A stretch of 64,000 nucleotides of DNA, taken from contig NZ_JAWMTI010000001.1 of the NCBI RefSeq assembly GCF_036959255.1, positions 124,001-188,000 on the forward strand, written 5' to 3'. The notes below the pieces were generated by a model. That model was not told where the DNA came from and made no database searches. It was given only the letters and a program-made list of their open reading frames with translations. Below, piece after piece: positions 43,833 to 52,770 of this stretch. Source of the DNA: Olivibacter sp036959255 (lineage in GTDB: Bacteria; Bacteroidota; Bacteroidia; Sphingobacteriales; Sphingobacteriaceae). Positions within the stretch are counted from its first letter, which is position 1. Every line of letters begins with the position of its first letter. Both the position numbers and the translations under genes were made by a program.

Positions 43833-45497
43833 TTAAATCTCCGGTAACCCTAAATTAACTTTTAAACCAGTATAAAGTGCTTTCCACATCAAGTTAAAAA
43901 AAGTTTTTTCGGGCGGATGTTTATAGTAGAGATGGGCGATACGTGGCAATTCTCCCTTCTTCGACGGATTATCCGCTTTTATCGCCAACCAATTTACAAA
44001 CAAAGAAAGAAAGCCCTTTTTCTGCAATTCACCACTACTTGCATCCAACATAGCTACTTTCAAATCATTATATAGCATTTCCGTTTCCACCTTAGCGCCG
44101 TAACGATTCGCTGTTATGCTGAATCGAACCGAGCGGACATAACCATCTTCCGCTCTTGCCAAGGTAACGGGTTCAAGTAATTGGTTATAAAAGTTTGCAG
44201 GAGCTCCTTCTAGCGTCCCTTTGTACCGAAAAGCACCCGTCGTATCCAGCACGTTAAAATCCAAATCCAATGTTAACTTTGGCTTTCCCAGAAAGAAAGT
44301 CGAAAAATGTCCCTTCACCCAAGGATCATGTTGTAGCTGCAAGCTGTCATTACTGACATGTTGCAAACGCGCGTTTAGCTGCTTAAAGAATACCAAACCG
44401 GCCCTGCCTGATTTCGGATTCCGTTCCTTATAGTATACATCTGTATTTCGTATAAAGATCTCTTTAATGGTAAGCGGCACCCCTAATCGTTGAAAAGCAA
44501 GGGAAGGAAAATTATCAGACGCCTGTGTCGTTTTTTCCCGCATACCTTTATCGGCATATACCTGGATAGTTGCTCGATCAATGATCAAACTGTCCGCTTG
44601 TAAATATCCCTTATTTAACCATTCTGCAAAGCCCATCCTAAAGGCCTCGATTCTTGGAAAAACCATCGCATAGCGATCTTTTTTATATAATAGCGTCTTA
44701 GACCATTGCTCTTCCGTATAGTTAGGAACAATGGAAAAGGAATCAATAAGAAGCTTATTGCGTTCCGAGGAAATATCCAGATGAGCCATACGTAGTCGGT
44801 ATAGTTCATCTCCGGAAAGGTAAACCACATTATTACCATAAAAATGAAAGGATCCTATCCAATTTACATTTGTAGCATCCTGCCGCTTAGCCTTTTGTCC
44901 AAATTGAATTTCACTTGCATGAAAATTTATATTTTTTAGCCAAGCACTTTTTTTCGTTTGCATATCAACGATACGATATTGAATTTCCGACAACGTGATT
45001 TCTTTTATAGCAATTTGGTTCTTGATTTCCTGCAGTTCTTGTCGCAGGCCTTTATCCTTTTTTTTCCTTACAGACGCGAACGTATATTGTATAACCGCGG
45101 GTTGGTTTATAACAATATTAGAAACATGCAGTTCATCCCTCCAAAAGAATTTCAATAGCTGAAACCCACCAATCGCTATTCGTTTGGCTTTTACCTCAAA
45201 TAGAGTAGTCAGTCCTTGTTCCTTTAACTTTTTTCGGTTAGCGGTATCGGGCACTAAATGTACACTTTCTGCAATGAAAGCTCCTTTCCATAAATCCAGT
45301 TTGACCTCTCCAAAACGAATTTGATAAAGGCCCCCGCTTTGATCCCTGATAGCCGATTGCAAGCTTCCAGGCAACTTACTTTCTACTATTTTCTTTGCCG
45401 TTAAGATGGCTAGCAAAAAAATCAGGAGCGCAATCCCCACCCATAACAAACGCCCGGATCCTTTACTTTTTTCTTTCATTTGTTTTGGCATAAACAA
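43833..45497 (-). CDS. AsmA-like envelope protein, paralogue 2
   Basis: A 554-residue protein with an N-terminal anchor (about 15-34, LLWVGIALLIFLLAILTAKK) and a periplasmic beta-rich region. It shares with the following gene the block around RLQHVSNDSLQLQHDPWVKG, the segment LDFNVLDTTGAFRYKGTLEG and the ending FFNLMWKALYTGLKVNLG. It is the first gene of the two-gene unit, and the paralogue follows after 74 bp on the same strand. I see no enzymatic motif. Bridging or lipid-transfer roles as in AsmA-type proteins are inference. Confidence 0.72.
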   Translation of the reverse strand: MFMPKQMKEKSKGSGRLLWVGIALLIFLLAILTAKKIVESKLPGSLQSAIRDQSGGLYQIRFGEVKLDLWKGAFIAESVHLVPDTANRKKLKEQGLTTLFEVKAKRIAIGGFQLLKFFWRDELHVSNIVINQPAVIQYTFASVRKKKDKGLRQELQEIKNQIAIKEITLSEIQYRIVDMQTKKSAWLKNINFHASEIQFGQKAKRQDATNVNWIGSFHFYGNNVVYLSGDELYRLRMAHLDISSERNKLLIDSFSIVPNYTEEQWSKTLLYKKDRYAMVFPRIEAFRMGFAEWLNKGYLQADSLIIDRATIQVYADKGMREKTTQASDNFPSLAFQRLGVPLTIKEIFIRNTDVYYKERNPKSGRAGLVFFKQLNARLQHVSNDSLQLQHDPWVKGHFSTFFLGKPKLTLDLDFNVLDTTGAFRYKGTLEGAPANFYNQLLEPVTLARAEDGYVRSVRFSITANRYGAKVETEMLYNDLKVAMLDASSGELQKKGFLSLFVNWLAIKADNPSKKGELPRIAHLYYKHPPEKTFFNLMWKALYTGLKVNLGLPEI

Positions 45498-45660
45498 TAA
45501 TTGATGCGTCCCATGCGTAGGCTAACACGACATCGACAAATAGGTTTAATATTATTAGTAAAATAAAAACACACCTAAGTTAAATATCTTCTTCTCAATT
45601 AACACCAATTTAGTCGGATTGTTCATTCCCTATTGTATAGTCCGTAATTTCAACAATAAC

Positions 45661-45701
45661 TGACAAAGTGTCATTAAAACCAAAATTATTTTGTAGTTTT
45701 G
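45661..45701 (+). promoter_or_regulatory. miaB upstream region: perfect TGACA dyad and -7 element
   Basis: TGACAAAGTGTCA (45661-45673) is a perfect 5-bp inverted repeat with a 3-base spacer. TAGTTTTG (45694-45701) matches the TAnnTTTG -7 consensus and lies 12 bp before the start codon. The dyad occupies the place of a -33 region, so it is a plausible operator for the miaB-led operon. Confidence 0.45.
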
Positions 45702-45713
45702 TAGCCTTAAATC

Positions 45714-47153
45714 ATGGCCATGATAGAGACAGAAATGAGTTTAAAAGAGCACGATGAATCGCGGCAAGGCGAAGCAGTAATGTTATCCGGTGAAAAGGAA
45801 GAGACTGGACGTAAGCTTTACATTGAAAGTTACGGTTGTCAAATGAATTTTGCTGATAGCGAAATCGTTGCTTCTATCTTACTAGATAAAGGTTTCAGCA
45901 CGACCGCGGATTATAAAGAAGCCGATGTAGTTTTTATCAATACATGTTCCATTCGGGAAAATGCAGAACAACGCGTACGGAACCGGCTAAAGGAGTTCGA
46001 ATCCGCTAAATTGAAAAGGCCGGGAATGATCGTAGGCGTGCTGGGATGTATGGCCGAACGTTTAAAATCGAAATTCTTAGAGGAAGAAAAATTAGTCGAT
46101 GTAGTCGTTGGTCCGGACGCTTATAGGGACTTACCTAACTTGATTGAAAAAGTAGACGATGGTACCCGGGCCGTTAATGTGTTACTTTCTCGTGAGGAGA
46201 CCTATGCAGACATCAACCCGGTGCGGTTAAATACCAATGGTGTTACCGCTTTTGTTTCCATCATGCGCGGTTGTGACAATATGTGCTCCTTCTGTGTTGT
46301 CCCCTTTACCCGTGGAAGGGAGCGCAGTCGCGATCCCCATTCAATTGTTAAAGAGGCCCAAGAACTGTTTAATGCAGGTTATCGGGAAGTGACCCTATTA
46401 GGACAGAATGTGGACTCCTATAAATGGTTACCACAAGAAGATGAGCTTGTAAGAGATCGTGCGCCAGTTACTTTTGCCAAACTGTTGGAAATGGTAGCGG
46501 CTATTGATCCCCTGCTTCGCATACGCTTTTCCACCTCACATCCCAAAGACATCACCGACGAAGTTCTTTACAGCATCGCGAAGCATGAAAATATTTGTAA
46601 CTATATACATTTACCCGTCCAATCAGGAAACAGTCGTATATTAGAATTAATGAATCGCACCTATGATCGGGCTTGGTATATGGAGCGTATTGACGCCATT
46701 AAACGGATTATCCCTGATTGTGCAATATCGACAGACGTAATTACCGGTTTTTGCAGTGAGACAGAGGAAGAACACCAGGACACCCTCTCGATCATGGACT
46801 ATGTTCAATATGACTATGCTTATATGTTTGCTTACTCAGAACGCCCCGGAACACTCGCGGCAAAACGCTACACGGATGACATCCCCGAAGAGGTAAAGAA
46901 AAGAAGGCTAACAGAAGTAGTTGGGAAACAGCGTGCTCATAGCCTTTTCAGGTTACAACAACAAGTAGGCAAGATACACAAAGTTTTAATAGAAGGTTTT
47001 TCGAAACGATCAGATAAAGACTATTGCGGCCGTAATGACCAAAATGCGATGGTTGTTTTTCCGGTTAATAGCCGATATAAAGTGGGCGACTATGTCAACG
47101 TTATAGCGGAAACCTGTACATCAGCGACCTTAATTGGTAAGATTGATGAGTAA
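45714..47153 (+). CDS. miaB: tRNA-2-methylthio-N6-dimethylallyladenosine synthase MiaB
   Basis: A 479-residue radical-SAM methylthiotransferase. The N-terminal UPF0004 domain carries the three Cys of SYGCQMNFADSE, FINTCSIRENAE and GVLGCMAERL that bind the auxiliary cluster. The radical-SAM motif is RGCDNMCSFCVVPFTRGRERSR (CxxxCxxC), and a TRAM domain ends the protein (about 410-475). It methylthiolates i6A37 in tRNAs reading UNN codons. It is the first of a co-directional series miaB, sigma-54 activator, lptE, TPR gene and secG. The start ATG at 45714 fits the promoter spacing; a second in-frame ATG follows two codons later. Confidence 0.96.
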   Translation: MAMIETEMSLKEHDESRQGEAVMLSGEKEETGRKLYIESYGCQMNFADSEIVASILLDKGFSTTADYKEADVVFINTCSIRENAEQRVRNRLKEFESAKLKRPGMIVGVLGCMAERLKSKFLEEEKLVDVVVGPDAYRDLPNLIEKVDDGTRAVNVLLSREETYADINPVRLNTNGVTAFVSIMRGCDNMCSFCVVPFTRGRERSRDPHSIVKEAQELFNAGYREVTLLGQNVDSYKWLPQEDELVRDRAPVTFAKLLEMVAAIDPLLRIRFSTSHPKDITDEVLYSIAKHENICNYIHLPVQSGNSRILELMNRTYDRAWYMERIDAIKRIIPDCAISTDVITGFCSETEEEHQDTLSIMDYVQYDYAYMFAYSERPGTLAAKRYTDDIPEEVKKRRLTEVVGKQRAHSLFRLQQQVGKIHKVLIEGFSKRSDKDYCGRNDQNAMVVFPVNSRYKVGDYVNVIAETCTSATLIGKIDE

Positions 47154-47222
47154 GGTATACATACGGAAGGAAGATTATCAACCCCATTCAAGTCTGTGTG
47201 AAGCAGCAATATTTTAGAACAA

Positions 47223-48461
47223 ATGGATATACAAGATATAAAAAATAGATTTGGTATCATTGGCAACTCCCCCTTATTAAACAGGGCAATAGACGTTGCC
47301 AGGCAAGTAGCTCCTACCGACATCTCTATTTTAATCACGGGGGAAAGTGGTAGCGGTAAAGAAGTATTTTCGCATATTATCCATCAATTAAGCAGTCGCA
47401 AGCATGGTGCTTTTATTGCTGTAAACTGCGGTGCCATTCCTGAGGGAACCATTGATTCCGAGCTGTTTGGTCACGAGAAAGGTTCTTTTACGGGAGCTCA
47501 TGAGGCAAGAAAAGGCTATTTTGAAGTCGTTAATGGTGGCACCATTTTCTTAGACGAAGTCGCTGAACTTCCCTTAAGCACGCAAGCACGTTTACTGCGC
47601 GTACTCGAATCCGGAGAATATTTACGGGTAGGTTCGTCCAAGGTCCAGAAAACCAACGTGCGTGTCATAGCAGCAACCAATGTGGATGTTTATGATGCGG
47701 TAAAAGCCAATAAATTTAGAGAAGATTTATATTATCGTTTAAATACCGTTCCATTGCGCATTCCGCCATTACGCGATAGAAGAGAAGATATTCATTTACT
47801 TTTCCGCAAATTTGTAGCAGACTTCACGGATAAATATAGAAGCCCGAGCATTCAGCTGACAGACGATGCACAACAATTACTGAGCGACTACAACTGGCCG
47901 GGGAACGTAAGACAGCTGAAAAATATCGCTGAACAAATTGCTGTACTTGAAAAGGAACGTGTGATCACTGCGCAGATATTACAAACTTATTTGCCCACAG
48001 AACGTACAAGCACCCTGCCCATGCGTTTAGAGAATAAAGCCAGTGAAGATTTTTCTGAAAGAGACTTACTTTACAAGGTTTTGTTCGACATGAAGAAGGA
48101 CATGGTTGAACTGAAAAAATTAGTGGTTGAGCTGTTAAAAAATGGCATCAATGCCAATACTATTTCCGACAATTCTCCGTATTTAAATCAATTGTACCAA
48201 GAAGTGCAACCCAGTTCGTCGACAAATAATGAAACATTTTCGCCGCTGACGATCCACCAGCCTTCTGTAAATAAAGAGAATTATGAAATTGCACCACATG
48301 CCGAAGAAATTGAAGAATCGTTATCGCTGGTGGAACGGGAATCGGATTTAATAAAGCGAGCCTTAAAAAAATACAAAGGTAAACGAAAATTAGCGGCGCA
48401 AGAATTGGGAATTTCGGAGCGTACGCTGTATCGCAAAATCAAGGATTTAAATTTAAGTTAG
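47223..48461 (+). CDS. Sigma-54-dependent transcriptional activator without a sensory domain (PspF-like layout)
   Basis: A 412-residue bacterial enhancer-binding protein. The AAA+ domain starts almost at the N-terminus: Walker A GESGSGKE at 40-47, sigma-54-contact loop GSFTGA at 87-92 (usual GAFTGA), Walker B TIFLDEVAE at 107-115 and LYYRLNTVPLRIPPLRDRREDI. A linker with acidic low-complexity sequence precedes a C-terminal Fis-type HTH (about 378-410, KLAAQELGISERTLYRKIKDL). No receiver or other input domain is present, so it must be regulated by a partner protein, as PspF is. It sits 69 bp after miaB and 31 bp before lptE, in an envelope-related operon. Confidence 0.92.
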   Translation: MDIQDIKNRFGIIGNSPLLNRAIDVARQVAPTDISILITGESGSGKEVFSHIIHQLSSRKHGAFIAVNCGAIPEGTIDSELFGHEKGSFTGAHEARKGYFEVVNGGTIFLDEVAELPLSTQARLLRVLESGEYLRVGSSKVQKTNVRVIAATNVDVYDAVKANKFREDLYYRLNTVPLRIPPLRDRREDIHLLFRKFVADFTDKYRSPSIQLTDDAQQLLSDYNWPGNVRQLKNIAEQIAVLEKERVITAQILQTYLPTERTSTLPMRLENKASEDFSERDLLYKVLFDMKKDMVELKKLVVELLKNGINANTISDNSPYLNQLYQEVQPSSSTNNETFSPLTIHQPSVNKENYEIAPHAEEIEESLSLVERESDLIKRALKKYKGKRKLAAQELGISERTLYRKIKDLNLS

Positions 48462-48492
48462 GAAGATCTCCGGATCGCCAGAAAGTAAAAAA

Positions 48493-48996
48493 ATGCTTAG
48501 AGCTGTCAGATTATCATTTTTATTGGTTCCCTTTTTTGTACTTCTCCAGTCATGTGGAGTATACAAGTTAAATGGGGCATCCATTCCGGAAGGAATGAAG
48601 ACGTTTAATGTGCAATTTTTCGAAAACTCTGCCCCCATCGTTGTTCCCTATTTGAGTCAACAATTTACGGAAGCACTAAAAGAGCGTATCCGTAATCAAT
48701 CGCGCCTTAGTCAAGTGACCTCGGAAGGCGATGCTATTTTTGAAGGACGTATAACCGGCTATGCTATCACTTCGGCAGCCGTAGGCGGACAAGACCGTGC
48801 ACAAGCCAATCGATTATCAATTACCGTGAGCGTAAAATATGTTGACAACATCAAACCTGATAACAGTTTTGAGCAGAGTTTTACCCGTTATCAAGATTTC
48901 ACCGGCACGGTGCAGGCACAGGAACAAACGCTTATCGAAGCCATTAACAGGCAATTAACCGAAGATATTTTTAACCGCGCTTTTGCCAATTGGTAA
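48493..48996 (+). CDS. lptE: LptE-family LPS-assembly lipoprotein
   Basis: A 167-residue lipoprotein (lipobox LLQSCG, Cys 19) with CGVYKLNGASIPEGMKTFNV at the mature N-terminus, PYLSQQFTEALKERIRNQSRL, an insertion of beta strands (GDAIFEGRITGYAIT, LSITVSVKY) and an ending LTEDIFNRAF. This fits the Bacteroidota LptE family, which plugs the LptD barrel and helps insert LPS in the outer membrane. It follows the sigma-54 activator by 31 bp. Its stop overlaps the following gene by a few bases, so translation is coupled. Confidence 0.85.
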   Translation: MLRAVRLSFLLVPFFVLLQSCGVYKLNGASIPEGMKTFNVQFFENSAPIVVPYLSQQFTEALKERIRNQSRLSQVTSEGDAIFEGRITGYAITSAAVGGQDRAQANRLSITVSVKYVDNIKPDNSFEQSFTRYQDFTGTVQAQEQTLIEAINRQLTEDIFNRAFANW

Positions 48997-50021
48997 GCCC
49001 AAAATTGTTGACAGTGGAGCATCAATCATCATTAAGGCATAAGTTTAACGGATTACTGGCAGATCCGACCCAAATGAAGCAAGAAGATTTGGCCGTACTG
49101 CTGCAAGCGTATCCCTACAGTCATATATTATGGTTTTTAGAAGCTAAACGTTGTTCACAGCATCATGGTGATCAGCAAGCCATTTTTAAGAAAGCATCGC
49201 TCTTTACGAGCGATCCCGAGCAGCTTTATAGTTTTATTTATAATGCTCCATTAAATGACCTTACCCTAAGCCAGGACGATGCCGTTGCCAAACTCGATCA
49301 GGTTTTGGGACAAGAACGTCTTAAAGAAAATTCAGCAGAAGAGGTGTTAATTTCTGAATCAGCTTTTTTGGAAGAAGACCCGGCGGCAACAGAAGAAATG
49401 ACCGAAGCGGTAAACCATTTGCATGCAGTAAACACCGATGAGGACCAGGAAATTTTAACGATCGATACGCTTTCTTCAAAAGAGGAAACCGAGCATAGAG
49501 AAGACGTTTCCAAGTATGATGATGATTTAATGCCTTACACTTTTGTATGGTGGCTTCACAAAACCCGTCTGGCCTATGCGGACACCTACCAACCTTATGC
49601 TTCAAAAAGGAAACCTTCCTTAAAAAAATTACAAAGCGATATCAGTGATCTGGTGTTAGATCAACAAATTCGGGAAAACATTTTTCATCTACAGGAACCC
49701 GAAGAAAAGTTAAGCATTAAAGAAAGTAAAACCATTACATTTAAAGTTCCCCAAAAGACCGATGAGATTATCGAACGCTTTATCAAAGAAGAACCGCAGA
49801 TCCGGCCACCGCAAGCCAGTCAAATAACACTGGAGAACAAAGCCAGACAAAGCGCCGAGGATCAGTCTACTTTTGTATCGGAAACCTTGGCACAAATCTA
49901 TGAAGAACAGGGACTTTATCATAAGGCGATTGATACTTACATGAAATTAAGTTTGAAATATCCCAAAAAAAGTGTTTATTTTGCCGACCGTATCAAAGCG
50001 TTAGAAAGTAGAATTAATTAA
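48990..50021 (+). CDS. Hypothetical protein with C-terminal tetratricopeptide-like repeat
   Basis: Up to 343 residues; the first usable codon is TTG at 48990, overlapping lptE, and GTG at 49014 is an alternative start (VEHQSSLRH). The N-terminal third has a helical region with QAYPYSHILWFLEAKRC; the middle is acidic and low in complexity (about 110-170). The C-terminus has a clear TPR unit ETLAQIYEEQGLYHKAIDTY (about 297-316) followed by MKLSLKYPKKSVYFADRI. No signal peptide, so cytoplasmic or peripheral. I do not recognise a family name. It lies between lptE and secG, consistent with an accessory role in export or envelope assembly, but that is inference. Confidence 0.7.
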   Translation: MVSPKLLTVEHQSSLRHKFNGLLADPTQMKQEDLAVLLQAYPYSHILWFLEAKRCSQHHGDQQAIFKKASLFTSDPEQLYSFIYNAPLNDLTLSQDDAVAKLDQVLGQERLKENSAEEVLISESAFLEEDPAATEEMTEAVNHLHAVNTDEDQEILTIDTLSSKEETEHREDVSKYDDDLMPYTFVWWLHKTRLAYADTYQPYASKRKPSLKKLQSDISDLVLDQQIRENIFHLQEPEEKLSIKESKTITFKVPQKTDEIIERFIKEEPQIRPPQASQITLENKARQSAEDQSTFVSETLAQIYEEQGLYHKAIDTYMKLSLKYPKKSVYFADRIKALESRIN

Positions 50022-50033
50022 CCACATAAAGAA

Positions 50034-50399
50034 ATGTATACATTACTTATCGTATTAACCATTTTAGCCTGCGTGCTTTTGGTCTTTATCGTTTTAATCC
50101 AAAATCCGAAAGGAGGAGGTTTAGCCTCTGGTTTTGCCGGATCTAACAACCTTATGGGGGTACAACGGACCGGAGATATTTTAGAGAAAGGAACCTGGGT
50201 TTTAGTCATTGCGATCATGGTATTTTCGCTATTACTTAATATCACCAGCCCGGGGGCAGGCGTTGGCTCTAATCCAGGGCTCGAATTACAAAAGCAAATT
50301 ACACCAACGGCCACGCCGACAACTCCGTTACAGAACCCGGCAGCCACCCCAACGACTCCGCAAGGACAGAAACCAGCATCGGTAGATACAAGCAAGTAA
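50034..50399 (+). CDS. secG: Preprotein translocase subunit SecG
   Basis: A 121-residue SecG with two membrane segments (about 1-20, MYTLLIVLTILACVLLVFIV, and about 55-72, WVLVIAIMVFSLLLNI) joined by the conserved QNPKGGGLASGFAGSNNLMG loop. The C-terminal tail is rich in Thr and Pro repeats (TPTATPTTPLQNPAATPTTP), an unremarkable low-complexity extension common in this phylum. SecG assists the SecYE channel in protein export. It begins 12 bp after the TPR gene. A strong terminator follows. Confidence 0.94.
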   Translation: MYTLLIVLTILACVLLVFIVLIQNPKGGGLASGFAGSNNLMGVQRTGDILEKGTWVLVIAIMVFSLLLNITSPGAGVGSNPGLELQKQITPTATPTTPLQNPAATPTTPQGQKPASVDTSK

Positions 50400-50418
50400 T
50401 TCCGTGAGGATAAAATAA

Positions 50419-50450
50419 AAAAGGGGGCAGTTTTGGACTGCCCCCTTTTT
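50419..50450 (+). terminator. Rho-independent terminator after secG
   Basis: AAAAGGGGGCAG (50419-50430) pairs with CTGCCCCCTTTT (50438-50449) over a 7-base loop and is followed by a T-run. A textbook intrinsic terminator closing the miaB-secG operon. Confidence 0.92.
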
Positions 50451-50524
50451 TTCTGCCAAATATTCAGCCAAGCTGACAAGTTGAAAAGTGATTTTATGGT
50501 TACCACGTCATCGGCGTGAAAAAA

Positions 50525-50567
50525 TGACAACAAAAACTGTCTTTTCAATTTTGGCACAGTTCATGAC
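50525..50567 (+). promoter_or_regulatory. Putative groES promoter: TGACA dyad and degenerate sigma-54-like element
   Basis: GACAACAAAAACTGTC (50526-50541) is an inverted repeat GACA-N8-TGTC. TTGGCACAGTTCATGAC (50551-50567) has the -24 box TTGGCAC with GG at 50553-50554 and, after exactly ten bases, GA (50565-50566) in place of GC. No CIRCE element (GAGTGCTAA dyad) is present, so HrcA control is not supported. The start codon follows 55 bp downstream. Confidence 0.35.
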
Positions 50568-50622
50568 TTAAAATTTCCCGGAAACGTTAATCTAATATAA
50601 AACAATAATATCTAGTACAATT

Positions 50623-50898
50623 ATGGCATTAAGTATCAAACCGATTGGAGACAGAGTAGTAGTAGAAGCTGCTGCTGCTGAAGAAAAAACCGCATCAGGT
50701 ATCTACATTCCTGATACCGCCAAGGAAAAACCGCAACGAGGAACCGTTGTTGCTGTTGGTGAAGGAAAAAAAGATGAGCCTATTACCGTTAAAGTAGGGG
50801 ATCAAGTGTTGTACGGTAAATATGCCGGAACAGAAATAACCTACGAAGGACAAGAGTATTTAATTATGCGCGAGTCCGACATCTATGCTATAATCTAG
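50623..50898 (+). CDS. groES: Co-chaperonin GroES
   Basis: A 91-residue GroES. The conserved IKPIGDRVVVE start, the mobile-loop region EKTASGIYIPDTAKEKPQRG (about 21-40) and the ending EGQEYLIMRESDIYAII are all present. Seven copies cap the GroEL ring. It lies 100 bp before groEL on the same strand, forming the usual bicistronic groES-groEL unit between two strong terminators. Confidence 0.98.
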   Translation: MALSIKPIGDRVVVEAAAAEEKTASGIYIPDTAKEKPQRGTVVAVGEGKKDEPITVKVGDQVLYGKYAGTEITYEGQEYLIMRESDIYAII

Positions 50899-50998
50899 TC
50901 CCTATAGCTTTTTAGAATAGATTAAAACGAACAATAACCATTAAAAGTGCGTATACTTAAGAAGAAAGTAGATATGCGTAATTTTAAAATTAAAAACT

Positions 50999-52636
50999 AT
51001 GTCAAAACAGGTAAAATATAACGTAGAAGCGCGTGATGCCTTGAAGAAAGGTGTTGACATTTTAGCAAATGCTGTAAAAGTAACATTAGGTCCAAAAGGA
51101 CGCAATGTAATTATTGAGAAAAAATTTGGTTCTCCTTCCATCACAAAAGATGGTGTGACTGTAGCGAAAGAAATCGATTTAAAAGATGCGCTAGAGAATA
51201 TGGGAGCACAAATGGTGAAAGAAGTAGCGTCCAAAACCGCTGATCAGGCAGGTGATGGTACAACAACGGCTACTGTTTTAGCACAAGCAATTGTTACTGC
51301 AGGTATTAAGAACGTTGCTGCCGGTGCGAACCCAATGGATTTGAAACGCGGTATTGACAAAGCTGTCGCTACCATTGTTGAAAACCTAAAAGCACAATCA
51401 CAAACTGTAGGTGAAGACAACAGTAAAATAAAACAAGTGGCTACGATCTCCGCTAACAACGACGAGGTAATCGGGGAACTGATTGCTGAGGCGATGGAAA
51501 AAGTTGGAAAAGATGGTGTTATTACTGTTGAAGAAGCAAAAGGCACCGAGACTGAAGTTAAAACAGTTGAAGGTATGCAGTTTGACCGTGGTTATTTATC
51601 GCCGTACTTTGCTACCAACACGGAAAAGATGGAAGCGGAATTGGAGAATCCTTACATATTGATCTATGATAAAAAAATCAGCAATATGAAAGAGTTGCTT
51701 CCTATTTTGGAAAAACAAGTACAAACCGGTAAGCCACTATTGATTATCGCTGAAGATTTAGACGGTGAAGCGTTAGCTACTTTAGTAGTGAACAAAATCC
51801 GTGGTTCATTAAAAGTTGCGGCTGTTAAAGCACCAGGCTTTGGCGACCGTCGCAAAGCAATGCTTGAAGACATCGCCATCTTAACCGGTGGTACCGTAAT
51901 TTCAGAAGAAAGAGGCTATAAATTAGAAAATGCTGACCTTTCTTACCTAGGTCAAGCAGAAAAAGTAGTTGTTGATAAAGATAACACAACCATTATCAAT
52001 GGTTCGGGTGAAGCAGAGACTATCAAAGGTCGCGTTAGCCAAATTAAAGCACAAATCGAAACAACTACTTCCGACTATGATCGCGAAAAATTGCAAGAGC
52101 GTTTAGCGAAATTAGCAGGTGGTGTGGCTGTTCTTTATGTTGGTGCTGCTACAGAAGTAGAAATGAAAGAGAAAAAAGACCGTGTAGACGATGCCCTTCA
52201 TGCAACACGTGCAGCTGTTGAAGAAGGTATTGTTGCAGGTGGTGGTGTCGCCTTTATCCGTGCTATCGAGTCACTCGAAACGCTAAAAGGAGAAAGTGAA
52301 GATGAATCTACCGGTATCAACATTATCAAACGTGCTATTGAAGAGCCATTGCGTACAATTTGTAATAATGCAGGCGTAGAGGGTTCTATCGTTGTACAAA
52401 AGGTAAAAGAAGGTAGTGGTGATTTCGGTTACAACGCCCGCTTTGACAGATATGAAAATCTAATCGGTGCAGGTGTTATCGATCCTACCAAGGTTTCGCG
52501 TGTTGCTCTAGAAAACGCAGCCTCAATCGCCTCCATGTTGTTGACGACTGAGTGTGTATTGGCAGACGAGCCGGAAGAAGAAAAAGCCGGTGCAGGCGCT
52601 CCTCCAATGGGCGGCGGCATGGGCGGCATGATGTAA
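50999..52636 (+). CDS. groEL: Chaperonin GroEL
   Basis: A 545-residue GroEL with the ATP-binding block VTLGPKGRNVIIEKKFGSP (about 28-46), QAGDGTTTATVLAQAIV (about 83-99), the apical domain, AAVEEGIVAGGGVAFIRA (about 403-420) and the flexible Gly-Met tail GGGMGGMM. It forms the double-ring chaperonin with the GroES encoded just upstream. Codon use and length are normal. It ends shortly before a strong terminator. Confidence 0.99.
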   Translation: MSKQVKYNVEARDALKKGVDILANAVKVTLGPKGRNVIIEKKFGSPSITKDGVTVAKEIDLKDALENMGAQMVKEVASKTADQAGDGTTTATVLAQAIVTAGIKNVAAGANPMDLKRGIDKAVATIVENLKAQSQTVGEDNSKIKQVATISANNDEVIGELIAEAMEKVGKDGVITVEEAKGTETEVKTVEGMQFDRGYLSPYFATNTEKMEAELENPYILIYDKKISNMKELLPILEKQVQTGKPLLIIAEDLDGEALATLVVNKIRGSLKVAAVKAPGFGDRRKAMLEDIAILTGGTVISEERGYKLENADLSYLGQAEKVVVDKDNTTIINGSGEAETIKGRVSQIKAQIETTTSDYDREKLQERLAKLAGGVAVLYVGAATEVEMKEKKDRVDDALHATRAAVEEGIVAGGGVAFIRAIESLETLKGESEDESTGINIIKRAIEEPLRTICNNAGVEGSIVVQKVKEGSGDFGYNARFDRYENLIGAGVIDPTKVSRVALENAASIASMLLTTECVLADEPEEEKAGAGAPPMGGGMGGMM

Positions 52637-52650
52637 TAATCATGCCCATA

Positions 52651-52687
52651 AAAAAAGCCGTGGTACAAAATACCACGGCTTTTTTTA
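52651..52687 (+). terminator. Rho-independent terminator after groEL
   Basis: AAAAAAGCCGTGGTA (52651-52665) pairs with TACCACGGCTTTTTT (52671-52685) over a 5-base CAAAA loop, followed by more T and A. Symmetric A- and T-tracts would let it act in both directions, although the convergent gene ends 84 bp away. Confidence 0.92.
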
Positions 52688-52770
52688 TCGGAAATAGTTA
52701 TAAGTTATTATACATTAGCCCTTCAACCTGTTATTAGATTTGAAGATTTAGAATCCTGACCGCCCGCTAA

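Noticed and set aside
50455..50622. HrcA-type CIRCE operator before groES
   Set aside because: No TTAGCACTC/GAGTGCTAA inverted repeat is present in the interval.
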